The notes beneath the pieces are model-generated. The model made no database searches. It saw nothing but the letters and a program-made list of their open reading frames with translations, and had not been told where the DNA came from. A stretch of DNA of 50,336 nt, from NCBI RefSeq assembly GCF_000485595.1, contig NW_014577188.1:343287-393622 (forward strand). The letters are read 5' to 3'. Position 1 is the stretch's first letter, and each line of letters begins with the position of its first letter. The stretch comes from Priapulus caudatus. Its lineage: Eukaryota > Priapulida > Priapulimorpha > Priapulimorphida > Priapulidae. Position numbers and translations under genes: made by a program. Below, in pieces: positions 1 through 13,600 of this stretch.

Positions 1-186
1 TTGACCGTAGCCAAATGTTGACGAACAGACAGACGAACGGACGGACGTATAAGGACGTACGACGGATGACACCCCATGGCAATAGCTCATCTTGACGATA
101 TCAAGGTAAGCTAAAAATGCATTGCAGAGGTAACCTACTAATCAAATTTATCTTAATCTTATTTGATAATAAAACCAGAAACTTAC

Positions 187-348
187 AACTGCTTCCATAC
201 GCCATCACAGTTTTGCCCCGTAAGCATTGTGTAAGCAAATTTCTCGTAGAGTGCCGCTAGCTCGTAGTGACCTCTCGTGTCATGTCGTGTTGGATCCATG
301 AGCAGGCAGAAGATATTAAACAGGTTCCTCCTCGCACCGAACGGAAGT
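187..348 (-). CDS. ADGRV1: ADGRV1-like exon 72: cysteine-bearing linker toward the GAIN region
   Basis: LPFGARRNLFNIFCLLMD, then HYELAALYEKFAYTMLTGQN and a second Cys. The exon is open for its full 162 nt with donor agtt|gtaagt. The two cysteines and aromatic content suggest a folded segment between the Calx-beta array and the GAIN domain. Assignment is by chain position rather than a remembered motif. Confidence 0.72.
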
Positions 349-3300
349 CTGGGAGATGGGGAAACATAACAAGATAAATATCTCAGGTTGAAGGATGTCT
401 ATGTCTATAAGAATACTGTGCAAGGCCTGTTAGGGCATGACGCACAGGAGTCGTCTGACCCGCACAATGTTCATAAACGAGTTTAACAGAAAAAAAACTG
501 TTAGTTTTAAATTAAGGTTAATTTATGCTTCCAATGGTGGAAGCAGTTATCAAATTGTTTATTTGGGATATACAGTCGAACGTAACTAAGGGAGTACGCA
601 AGGTTCACTACATGTATTTGTATTTGAATTGCATGCAATAAAGATATAATAATAATACTAAGTGCAAGGTTAATCTACATTGCAAAGGTAAAGGTATTCT
701 GTGTATTTATTACAGCCGGCATTGAGCGACTTACGGTCTGTCAAGCCCCTCCGTGAGCACAGACTCGATTATGTCCTCTACGAGTGAGAGACCAGTGCTT
801 GGCAACGTTCTCTGCAGTTCTACACCAACTTCATCTAATAGCCTGTAACCACATTACAACTTGTCAAAAACAAAAAATTTATTTTTTTTGTAATCTGCTC
901 TCCCAGTGGCTGTGATGCCCGCATCATAGCTAAGGTGCGACCAGGCTGGCCTATCCTCTTGCGAGGAAGCAGTAACACAAAAAGAGTTGCAAATCAAATT
1001 TAAGTCACAATCGTAATCACAATTAGAAAATGTTCTTAGATGTGATATACACTACATCTGGAAGTAGTGCTCCATACACAACATCCCAGCAGTACCTAAT
1101 AGGCAAATGGCGTGCACGACAGGGTAAAAAATACACGGGAGCGATGAGCGATTCGCTCTACAAACCTCCGAAATCGCTCCCGTAAGGCTCAAAATAGCTC
1201 CCGTAAAATTTTTGTGGAGAGCTATTTTTCCCACAGACTTGAAAAAAGCTCCCGTGAAAAAAAGTTATTTTTTCCCTGGTGCACAAGCCATGAACTACAA
1301 AATGCGATTTTTGCACGCAAAAAAAACGCTACGTGCCTTGTGATTAGATCGTCGCCGAGATTTCCCGCCATCTGTGCGCGTATCGCCCACAGTCGGCTAT
1401 TCTCAGCGCCACCCACGATCGTGATGTTAGCGACAGCATAGATCTTATTTAGCTCTGCTCCGTCTGTTGGATTCGTAAGCCGCACCTGCAAATGTTTATC
1501 ACACATGCCTCAAAAATTTAGCATAAGTACTTTTGGAACTATTTCTCGGTTACCATGAACGGACAAAGGTAAATGCATAAAATAACGTACCTACGTGACA
1601 TCCCTAGAAAAATATATAGGAAAATATGGTACAAAAAATGGTACAATTAGCAAGGAAGGCAATTACCGATGTGTATCAGCTGCTAATGATGGCCTGTAAG
1701 TGAGCAATCGTAACAGCGCAAACAGCAACTAACTGTCTCGAACAACTTGCCTGGAATATTTTCGGGAGCGGATTCGCGGACGCGCGCTCCGGAGTCAGGT
1801 AGATCGGAAACGATATCAGCTGCTCTCCCGGAGCAAAGGTGAGAACGCCTGAAGCGGCGGTGAAGTCTGCTCCCGACAGCGCGGGGTAGACGCTGACGCC
1901 GGCGACGTGCTGCACGTCGTAGGTGCGCTGCGTCGTGTAGCCGACCTGGAAGCCTCGCTCGTCACCGTGCGTGCGCTCCACGCCAAGCGTCACCCGCCGC
2001 ACGTCGTCACTCACCGTCACAAACCTGCCGCGCACACACAGCGTTCAAACATCACGCGCCAAAATGTCAGGCCAACATGCCACGCACACACAGCGTTCAA
2101 GCATCACGCGCCAAAATGTCAGGCCAACATGCCACGCACACACAGCGTTCAAACATCACGCGCGGAAATGTCAGGCCAACATGCCACGCACACACAGCGT
2201 TCAAGCATCACGCGCCAAAATGTCAGGCCAACATGCCATGTGTTGTTGAGGCAGCAAAAAATGTTTTACTGCTACTCCCGACATCTTCCTTCTCATGATT
2301 TATGGTAGCATGCATTGTTTGCAAGTTGTGTGAGTGCATGCCAGTGAGTGGGAGCGGGAGGGGTGAATAAGGTGGGGGTCGGGTTAGTTATATAGATAAT
2401 ATGAATTGTTGAATTTATTAGTACATTTAACTGTGCCATATCAATTTCATTGTGATCAGAGCCATCGATTTTTGCTTGAGGTGTTCTCCAGAAGTTTATC
2501 TAATGGCATCACAAGCCACCGATATTTCGAGAGAGGTATTACCGTGAGACTGCGTTGAACTGTACAAGGCCGAATGGGTAGTCGTTCTCCATGACGGTGA
2601 TGTTTGCATATTGCCTCTGCCGATCCAACTCCGCTCCCTCTCCTACTGCATCAAGCACGACCAAGAACCACCAAGCCTTCTCCGGTTTCTATTGCCAGAT
2701 CAAAACAATGAGGAAATGTTTAGTGTTTTCTTATGTTTATGTTCTGTGGACAGTGGAAACTATAGTATAGATCAAGATATAACCATGTAGGGGCATATTT
2801 AATAGAGTAATACATAATTAAATTATAATTAATTAGAAATATTTATTTATTAACATGCAGCACGAAATTATATGAAACATTGCATTTCAGCAGAACAAAA
2901 ATGGTACTGTTTTTAAAGCACCACTCTTCCTAAAGTCTGTCATTTCTAAGTGACTTTATGTTGACACACATATGAAAAGAACAAGGAATTTAGGATCACT
3001 CAAACCCGTCTCGTGAAGTTACATGAGTAGGCCCATGGTAATAGCACCACAAGTGACGATTCGAAGCCCACAGACAACGGCCGTAGGCTGAGCAAATTCC
3101 TAGGGGGGGGGGGCAGTGGCGGATCCAGGATTTCAAGGAAGGGGTAGGCATACCCCAGAAAATTTTGAAAACGTAGATCGCAGGAGATAGTATTTGACGC
3201 ACTTTTTAGAACATGTACAGCCTTCATTCTGACTACGACAATTCTCTTTTAGTAGAACAATTTATTTTGTTAATTTTGCTCCAAAATCTAGGGGGGCAGC

Positions 3301-6040
3301 TGCCCCCCTTGCCCCCTGCAGGCTACGGCCCTGCCTAAGACACGTTACCTTGTCCTGTTTAGTGCCGATAGTGAAGGAGCAGGTCTGTTGCCCAGGTTCA
3401 CACACAGCCTGCCCTGCTGTACTCAGTAGTTCACCACTCAACCTGCTGTCATGCACGATGTCTTGCTCAACACCGTAACTTGCTCTCCAGTTCACCTAAA
3501 CGCGACAAGGGGCATAAAGCTAAACGATCCGCTATTATGAATTACCCAGATTACAAGGGAGACTACATCGAAATCATGCATTATTACCATTTAGTTCGCA
3601 ATTTTGTAAAAAAAGAGATTACGTGCATAAAATGATCGAAACCGCCATGACATGTAAGTTATTGCATCTAAATCTTGAGTGCCTTAGTATACAAATCACG
3701 ACCAATCCCAGCTAAGCCATATACACTACATGCAAGTTATATAAGCAGCAGAGTGCGATCACAATTAACCATTTCTAAATTATATGCAGTGCCTCTATGA
3801 CGACATTTAGTCTTGCTTCATAGATGTATTAACTATCCTCAAGGTGCAAAGCAGGGTAAAAAATACACGGGAGCGATGAGCGATTCGCTCTTCAAACCTC
3901 CGAAATCGCTCCCGTGAGGCTCAAAATAGCCCCCGTAATATTTTTGACGAGAGCTATTTTTTCCGCACACTTTTGAAAAAGAGCTCCCGTGAAAAAAAAG
4001 TAATTTCTCCCCTAGTGCAAAGCATACCGTCGCTCTGCCAAAGAAGGCATTGTATCGCGTTAGGTTGAGAGTTACTACTCCTGCTCCATCCTCGTCTAGT
4101 AGTGTCTTGTTAGAGCTGGCCGCAAAGCCAATGCGGCCATTCCACAGATCATTCGCCTCAATGGTAACCACAGCATACCCCTGCATGGACAAATATACTT
4201 GCTTTCATGTTGTTATAACTAACTGCTTGTCACTTTCATACAACACCTACATGTACCACTGACTGTGTTCACCATGACATATATATGAACTAATATAACA
4301 TTCCATCAAAAATTGTCAATGACCCAATATCATAAGTAGTTAAAGGCCCCGTCACACTAGAGCTACGCTCATCACGATCGCCCCACGCTCAAAAAATTTC
4401 CCCGAGCGTGGTGAGAGCATGGCCAATTGGGCCCCAGCCAGGCCCAGCGCCGATACTACGATCTAATTACGTCGATACTACAATCTAAGTGCGTCTTTAC
4501 CCCGATCTCATTGCGCCCAACAAGCTTTCACCACTCTCCATACCACGCTCAACACACGCCCGCATCACACGCACGCTGTCTTTCCGCCACGCTCGCACCA
4601 CGATTGTTTTGAACATGCTCAAAGTTTGGCCACGCTCTCCACGCTCATGGTGACTGCACCGCACTTGATCGCGATCGCAGTACGTCCATATACGTTCATA
4701 CTGCGTTCTACACGTTTCCACCACGCTCTCAGAGCGTAGTACGAGCGTAGTGAGATCGGGGCCATAGTGTGACGGGGGTATAAGCAACTGAGTTAATTAG
4801 ATATTTTACCTTTTTCCAGCCATCCCGGCTACCCGTGGCTATCCTAGCCCCACCAGTTGGTCCAGATAGATAGACAAAAAACATTTCATCTGGTTCCGGA
4901 AATGGATCATCCAATATAATCACGTTCACAGTCTGCAAGATTTCACCCTCCTGACAAAGCAAGAACACAATGTCATTTTAAGCTAGCATGTGTGTATAAA
5001 ATATAATACAGTGAAACATGGTTGCTGTGTTTTTCAAACCTATATTAAAACACTTACAGCTCCTGATTGGAACATTTGAAACCACTTGCTTATAGCCTAA
5101 TAATGGCCAGGGACACTCTACCTTAACATAGGAATTCTTTTACCACTGGAAATAACTGAAAATTTACCTCAAATGTTACTGTCTGTGTGAGAGGTAAATA
5201 GTCAAATTGGTCGCCAGCAGTTGCTCTAGGCCCAGTGATAGCAGCCAGAGCCTGGGCGATGTTGTCCGTGGAATTGCCTGGCTGAGGAGTTATAGATTTC
5301 TCCCACAGTTCGCCACCACCGATGGTGCGTACAGTAACTGCAACTTTACCATGTGACCCACCTGCAATCGACAAAACATTAATTTTCAGTTGGGTAGAAC
5401 TGTTATTAAGAAGTAATGCATCTTCTTCAGTAGCAAATTAGTTCTTTTTTCGTCAAGACATTATGAGGATATATACCATGGCATTGTTAATTAGACACAC
5501 ATGATCTGTTCGCACGCTATATGTATAAAGCGTGTAAAACAAGTGCTATGTATGTGAAATGGCAATTTGAACATTTTCTAGGCACAGTGGAATAAGTACA
5601 TTGCCTTGACACATATATAAACAATATATAAATATATAAGGCAGATATGAAGCATATGAATTTCTCATCAATAAGTCTTTCAATGTTAAAAAAATGGAAT
5701 AATACCAGTTCGCTCGATCTGCAGCAATGCTTTACGAGTAGAACCGTCATTTGACTCGCGCACGCTGATGTCAGGTGTGCGGAAGCTGATGATTCCATAC
5801 GGATCATTGCTTCCTAAGATGGTTACCAGGGCAACAGAGTATAGATCACTAAGTCTAGGTGATACTCCTATAAGGAAAAGGAAAATGAATTGGGTTAATT
5901 TCACAAAATACAAATGAGCTGTAGCTGTATAAAATCTGCGAACTTTCTGAAATCATTACTGTGCTCAGATTTGTCTTCTGTTACTACTATGATAATTCTG
6001 TTAGTGCATCACTCCCTCTAAACGACTCAGACCTTGGTAA

Positions 6041-6075
<35 letters not shown>

Positions 6076-9000
6076 CGTGTAAGCACTGTTGGTAGGATTT
6101 CTACTCCAGTGATGTTCACAAAAAATTCTTCGTTGGTTTCGGGTTCTGTGTCAGAAATGATGTTGATGACTATAGTTGCAGAGGTCACAGCAGAGTCCAT
6201 GACAAGAGCACCATTAACAACACTTGTGTAGTCTCGGTCTGGCATAGCTGTGAGTGCCCAGGTTTGATATGACAGACGCACCTTCCCTTCAGAGCCATAT
6301 GCTCTCATGATATCCAGTTTGACCTGCAAGAGTAAACAGTAGTAAGGTATATAGCTTGAACCGAATTTCGGTTTCAATGCATCAGAATTTAACACATGCC
6401 TATACTATCACTTTATATTTTCTCAACAACAGTACTGGTGAAAACCGCTTTGTGACGTCACACTACATACAAAATATCACGATAGACATAACAACAAATT
6501 CATGATATTGTAAAACAATTCGAGTTGCCTCTGCTTATCTGGTGTTCTTTCTTACTTCTCCAAAGCTCTCAGACGCACTGAGTATGCGTGATGGAGGGGC
6601 AAATTGGATGACACCATGAGGATCAACCTTAACAGTGTTCATGTCAAGTTTGACTGTGGCTGTTCCTCCAGTTCTTGCATTAACAGAAACTATTTGTGCC
6701 GCAAACAATTCTGCTACTGAATCCTTTGGCAACAGCTGCAATTGCAATGACAAGGCTGTTAACTAAGCATCAAGTTGCAAAATAGTTGTCATGAAAACAC
6801 ACATCAAAGGGTAAATATACTGCGTGTCGAATAAATGAAAATAACCAGAACAAAATCAAGATATGAATAGCGAATTCTGCAAATTAGTAAATTTACTGCT
6901 AAGTATTTAAATTAGTACTTTAATTTAGTAACAGTGGTCAAAATTACAACTTTTACAATAAACCAAATGACTAACAAATCGATCATTAATGGTAATATTC
7001 TAATAAACTAGCATGGTAGGATAGTTATGACAGTGAAGATGACGACAAATACGGAAAAATAGTCAAGAATAACTCATATGCTGCCTTCAATGCATCAACA
7101 TCAAGATGCACTAACCATGGCTGAAACATTCCTGCTGGATTCACCGTTGTACAAGGTCACTTGGTCCGACTGTGGTGAGATGATTCCTGGTAGAAAGCCC
7201 CCTGGCATCATGTTCTTTGGTAATCCCGACAGCCACGTGATCTCAACTTCCCCATATGAACCCCACCGGTAGATAGTGAATCTTGCTTCATTAGTAACTG
7301 CATGTATCAGCAAAAACGGAAAAGTCTCAATACACTTGTAGAGGCATGCAATGTCATTTCACAAAGTTATCATTAAAGTGGCATGGTTTAAAGGCATAAT
7401 TCGACCATCGATTATGCAAAGTTGACGAATGCTACAGTAACTGGCACCTTGTGTAGTTAATATAGTACATTACCTTATAGCCAAACGCGTATTAGTTTGT
7501 CCAATATCACTGCTAATTACTAAGAAATGTCTAATTGAAATCCGTAATTTGTAATCTGGCGACAACGCAAATTTATTGCCAACAAAATAAACATCGAGTT
7601 CGGTTCGGTGACGTCACATGTTGCTACAGGATGTTGATATCGAATTGTTTGCCCGGGTAAATTGTTTGCCTAGTGTTATTATTTGCCTAGTTGCCACATA
7701 TTATATGTGCTTGTAATCTCAAGAACTTCGTATATTCATTTATTCCCGAATCCCAAGAGTAAAACCATAACGTACGGAATGCGCGCACTCAGACTACAAA
7801 GATCAAAATCACTGACGGCCGAGCATACGTGCGAAATGTCCGGTGCACTATAATCTGTATGACACCGCCTCGCGCGTTACAGCCGGTTACGGCCGGTTAC
7901 GGCCGATAGCGGGTTGAAACTGTCAACAACGGATTTATTTGACCGCGGATTTCAATTGGATATTTCTTAGTAACCAGCAGTGATATTGGACAAACTAATA
8001 CGCGTTTGGCTATAAGGTAATGTACTTATTAACTACACAAGGTGCCAGTTACTGTAGCATTCGTTAAAATTGCATAATCAATGGTCGAATTATGCCTTTA
8101 AGCACCGTCTTTCATAAGACAAGATATCTATTCATGAACACATACATGCAAGCGCATGCGCTCACATATGCATGCAGGCAGACTCACAGGCACTTGAAGC
8201 GTTTCAATAAAATATAATGCTAAATAAATACGAAATCTATTTACTACAAATTCTTAATGTTTCTATACTCTCTTTCACCTATTATTGCCGACAGTTTCCT
8301 GTAATTCCGTCCAAATGGCTCATCTACAACAAACACTGGCTGCGCCAAGCGCCATTGCTGCCACTGGCAGTGCTGCCACACTGACACTATATATATGGAG
8401 GGAGGGAGAGGGAGAGGGAGAGAGAGAGAGACAGACAGATAGAGTGAGATTGCATGAGAGAGAAAGAGAGAGCTAGAGGCAGCTATTAGTGAGGTCATAG
8501 AATAAGCCCGAGGGATTGTTAAAAAAAAACTAGAGCACTCGGAGAGCACAGACCTCCGCCAAGGCAGCTGAATTCTCTCAATGTGAATTTTTTATAATAA
8601 TTAATATAATTAAGTGCGAAAAATTAATTAATTAATTGGATCCGGATTAGTGCGAGCGTGCAGGTAGGAGAGGACTATGGTTGCCCCTTAGCCTGTGGTT
8701 GCGTGTTTGTAAGTCTACAGCCAGCGAACTAAGAACTAACAAGTGAACTGAAACGTGCATGTTCACAAACCCACAAACCCACAAACACACAAACCAACAC
8801 TCAAAGACACGCCGGTGAAAACATAACCTCCGCCAAGCCCCTGGCAGAGGTAACTACTTACCTTCATTTACAGTGACCACATTATGCAGAAAACCCACTT
8901 GACTGTTGGCAGCCTCCTGTGGAATGTAGATTCTAGCGGAAGTGGACCCCTGATTCAATCTCGGAGGCAGTGCCTCTGGAGAACAAATAAATTTCATTTG

Positions 9001-10551
9001 ATGTTAGTATTTTCTAAAAAAAAAAATATTACACAACTGTTCTTTTCATAAGCCGCGTTCACACGTAGCAAGAAATCCGGTATTTAGCGTTCACACGAGG
9101 CAAAATACGAGGCCCAAGAAATACGGTATCTAAACAGATCCGGTATTTCATGTAAATACGAGGCTTCGCAGACCCCGAATAATTTGCCGTGCTTGAGAAA
9201 TACCGGATTTCTTGGACCGCGCATTTCCTCGTGTGAACGCTAAATACCGGATTTCTGAAGCCGCGTATTTTATAGACTGGTCCGCGCTCGACAGTTCTAG
9301 TGTAACGCTGGTGGAACTGTCGAGCGCGGACCAGTCTACGTATTTTATCGGCAGTTGGTGCGCATTGCATTGTTTATTTCGCATTGTTCGCTTGATTGTT
9401 TAAAGCAGCTCGTAGCTCGCAAATACCGTATTTCTGAAGCCGTGAATCAGCGTGTGAACGCTCGGCCGCGTATTTGTCTCAGATTCGGTATTTCGCAAAT
9501 CCGGTATTTCAGAAATACGAGGTCTCGAGTGAACGAGGCTATTGACCATATCCAAACCACATACAACTTCTGTGAGAACAAATCACTAACAACATTTTAT
9601 ACAAACCTAGCTACATAATCACCTATTACGTAACCCATTAACCCACGTGCTGGTAAAATTGTTAGTGAATCACGTAAATATTCCGACGCAGACTCACGAT
9701 GGCTTCCTAGATAGGTAACTGCAGTCAGTGTCACGATAAAGTAAGAGTCGAGATCAAGTCTAACACCAGGTGCAACGTCAATGTGTTCAGCAGCTTGATT
9801 CTGGCCATCTCTGAAGGAGACTGACCCAGAGGTTGGGACGTATCGCACTCCATCCTCGCCCTAAAACAAACAAACGAAATCGTTTAGGTTACCCGCTATC
9901 TGTCATGTGGACGATATTTGAATTATAGTGAATAAATTCCTTCAGTAATGAAGGTTATGATTATCCTCATAACCCTATGGAAATTCATACCAGATGTAAT
10001 GTACATCGGCACCTTTATAAATATTGTACCATGTTACTAAAATGTTAAAAAAATACAATTATAAATATGAGACAACCTGTAAAAAATAACAGCACCAAAT
10101 TCCTTTAGGATAAAAATGTTGATTAATTAGAAGAACGTTGATTAAAGCCATCCTCTGGTAGATCTAGATATCATTGATATAATAGTATGACAATGATCAA
10201 ATATAACCGATGCATCATCATCACGCACCTGGTTTCACATTAGATTTCTCTGTATTTAACAATACACCCAGTATATAATTATTATGCAAAAATAAATCAT
10301 CATTTTAAATCTTAAGCTAAATTAAGATATACACACATTTGCTGCATTTCAGGTTTATGGTACCAACAGATGAAGCTAAGTGAGGAGTATGAACAGATAA
10401 TACGATACGAGTGAGTATGAAAATACAATCCAAACCTGCAATTATGAGACGAGTTTTGTGCGTGATTGCTGAAATTGTGAGGATCTGCTTAGATGAATGT
10501 TGCAATCACATATTGAACTTGGATTTTTTCATATCCACAGAGCATTCTCGC

Positions 10552-10639
<88 letters not shown>

Positions 10640-13600
10640 GTTCTCTCTCACTCTTACTCTATGTATGTGTGCATGTGTCTGTCGTTGTGCGTGGGCGTGA
10701 GCGCGCTAGCGCGTGTATGTGTGCGTGTGTGCATGTGTGCGTGCGTGCACGCATGTGAGAGTGTGTGTAAGTGTCCGTGTGCCCCCTGTGTGCAGGTCTT
10801 TGTGAGACGATTGAAACACACTGCAAGCATTGACATAACAAATAACGCATCAATTAAGTGACACATATGCCATGCAATTGTCAGATAAACACGTACAATA
10901 TAAATGAGGACGTGTAGGTGTAAATTCTTAAATCCACACGGTGAACATATATAAATAAATTCGGTGAGGGGTCCAACACACGTTGTGATCGCGTGTCTTA
11001 TGCTAAAATTATGTTCAACCTTTGGTCGTCTGACTATTTGCCTTTTGGGACGACGCCATCTTCGAAATGGTTCTGTTTCGCTGGAGTGAAACTGTTGAAA
11101 GCCAAATATCAATTTCAAGCAGCTGTCAATATTTATGGGGAGCTGCTGCATAAAGCTACGGATAAGGAATGATGATAATTATTTAACATCACAATGATAA
11201 AAGTTACTTATATTGTTAATAAACATTTAGAGCCAATCCTTGGCTATTTTCATTCTGCCCATTTCATTTTGAGTATTATTTGATCTGCTGTATCTATAAT
11301 ATTACCATGAGTGCCCAATTAGTGTAAATATAAAAACAACATTCAAGCACACTTGATCTCTACTTAACATGAATGAATGAAAATATATATGTTGAATGTA
11401 AACAAATGAGCTCTATAGAATGAAGTTCAATGATGTGCCATCATCGGGTAAATTTTTTTAACTGGAAGTACTGCAAATAGCATTGTAAAAATAAGAAAAG
11501 TCATGCTCGTATAAATTAATTATAATCTAGACAATTTACCAAATGCATTACACCCTCCCAAATCTTCATAACATTCTATTTTAACAATGATTATACTTTG
11601 TAATAAATATAAAAGTCTAATAAATATAGATATAAAAGTAGTATATAAAAATGTAATAAATCTAAAAATAGGTAATACACAAAAGCCCCACCCCACCTCC
11701 CCCATACTCACAATATCATACTTAATCTGTGCACGATAACGGAGTTAAGTAGGAGAATCTAGAAAGAAATACCTGTTCGTAGTTGATGTCGTATGCCACT
11801 CTTACGGGGCCATAGGCACCGCCCTCTCGCGTGATGTTCAGCTGCACTTGTCTATTCATTTCGTGAGTGACAATCACTGTCTGAGAATCTGGCGAGATAC
11901 TGAAGACTCCATGGGGGTCATCGTTCGCCCTGCGAGAGACAGCGAGTAAGAAAGAGAGGAAAGTAGAAGTCATTCCACTCAACAACAAGAGCAATCTGAG
12001 ATAGCAAACCTCCGCCACAGCGTAACGATCCCCCCATCTTGCTGGTACACCCAATATAGTTTGATGGAATTTTCAAAAATTTGAAAAAAGATCCAGGATT
12101 TTTTTTAATGAATTTTGAATGAGTCAGTAATAGTCCCCCCCAAATCCTGGATCCAGATCTGGATCCAGATCACCACCGAAATCTAATCGATTGGTTGTTG
12201 GTCCAAGACCAACCCGTCCAAAAAATTTCATCAAAATCCGTCCGTAACTTTTTCAGATATCCTGTTGACAGACAAACCAACAAACACACAAACAGGGGCG
12301 AAAACATGACCTCCTTGGCGGCGGTAATAAACTTACCAAGTACGACTTTCAATGCAAGAAATGCTTGCTCGCCTTTTGATATTACACACATTGAATATAA
12401 TAATAAGTACGTGATTAGGGTTTAAAAAAAATATATACAAATATAAAAATATAAAGAAACTAATACTGAATACACTTATGCGTACTTGGAATTTTTGCGA
12501 TAGGAAGTAAATCATATGATACAGAGATATTCATAAACTGTGCAGGACGTTGGCACAAACACACAGCTACTAACTTTATGGTGAAGGAGCTCGAATTGTC
12601 TGAGCGTGCAATCTCCGCACCGCCCTTGACACCCGAGAGAACGACCATGAAGTTCTCTGTTAACTCGGGTTCATTCTCCGGCAGGACGCGAACGACAATC
12701 TGCCCATTTCGCTCCGAGTCGGGAATAACGGCTACTCCGGAGTACGGCTCAATGTCAGCAACAGCATCCTTGGGACCTTTAACCTCCCAGTGAACCTATG
12801 GATAGATCGCATGACGCTGTATACAATCATGTAACTATGATCAGTTAAGTGAAGGCAGGCGAGTATTTCATGTGTATCGTTGCTATGCATCTGTAGCAAG
12901 ACTGCTACTATTTCAATCGTGTGATATTGAGCAGAACACAGGAAATAGATGGTTAACGAATAGCTATGCATTTTAGAATATATGTCGATGGTACATATTA
13001 ATTCATCGTTTTGTAGATTGTTTGTTTTTATACATAATCTCGTGAGTGAATACCTCGATGCTTCCTACTGTGCCCTCACTCCGGCTAATAGGGAAGGTCA
13101 GCATCAGGGGAGGTGCATCTCTAGATGGCTCATCTAACACAACTGACTGCAGAGCAGAGCCTACAAACTTCACAATTCCATTTGGATCTCCATGCTTCAA
13201 AATCTAAAAAGATACGATGTAACCTGGTCAGTTATCAGGAGTAGGAATTATGATAACTGCAAGGTCACATTTAAAACCACGAGCAGTCTATACAAACTAT
13301 GACCTATCTGACATTTTCTTGATGATGAATTCTAACCACGATAACAAAAATGCCTACAGAAATAGAATAATATGCAAATGGCGATGCCTCAAATGATCGC
13401 GTATAGCAAATCTAAAAAGATTTGCCATATAATTGTGATTTACCTTCAAGGTGACATTTCCAGCAGTAGGACTGACCTCTGCTGACCCGGGTCTACCTCT
13501 AATGTCGTCGATCACCAAATTGTAAACCTTTTCTATTTCGGGACCTCTGTACGGATTCACAACAAGTGCAATGTTCTCTGACCCCATGTCACCATCATTA

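Noticed and set aside
925-985. Possible minus-strand exon near 0.95 kb
   Set aside because: Open for about 30 codons but without a usable donor, and exon 70 joins exon 71 in phase without it.
1971-2249. Plus-strand frames over the 52-bp minisatellite
   Set aside because: Repeat-driven translation overlapping the antisense of a clear Calx-beta exon.
10411-10758. Ser-Leu-rich open frames over the CT tract
   Set aside because: Low-complexity translation of a microsatellite; the same holds for the frames at 46.8-47.2, 38.1-38.7, 39.7-40.2 and 40.4-40.7 kb.
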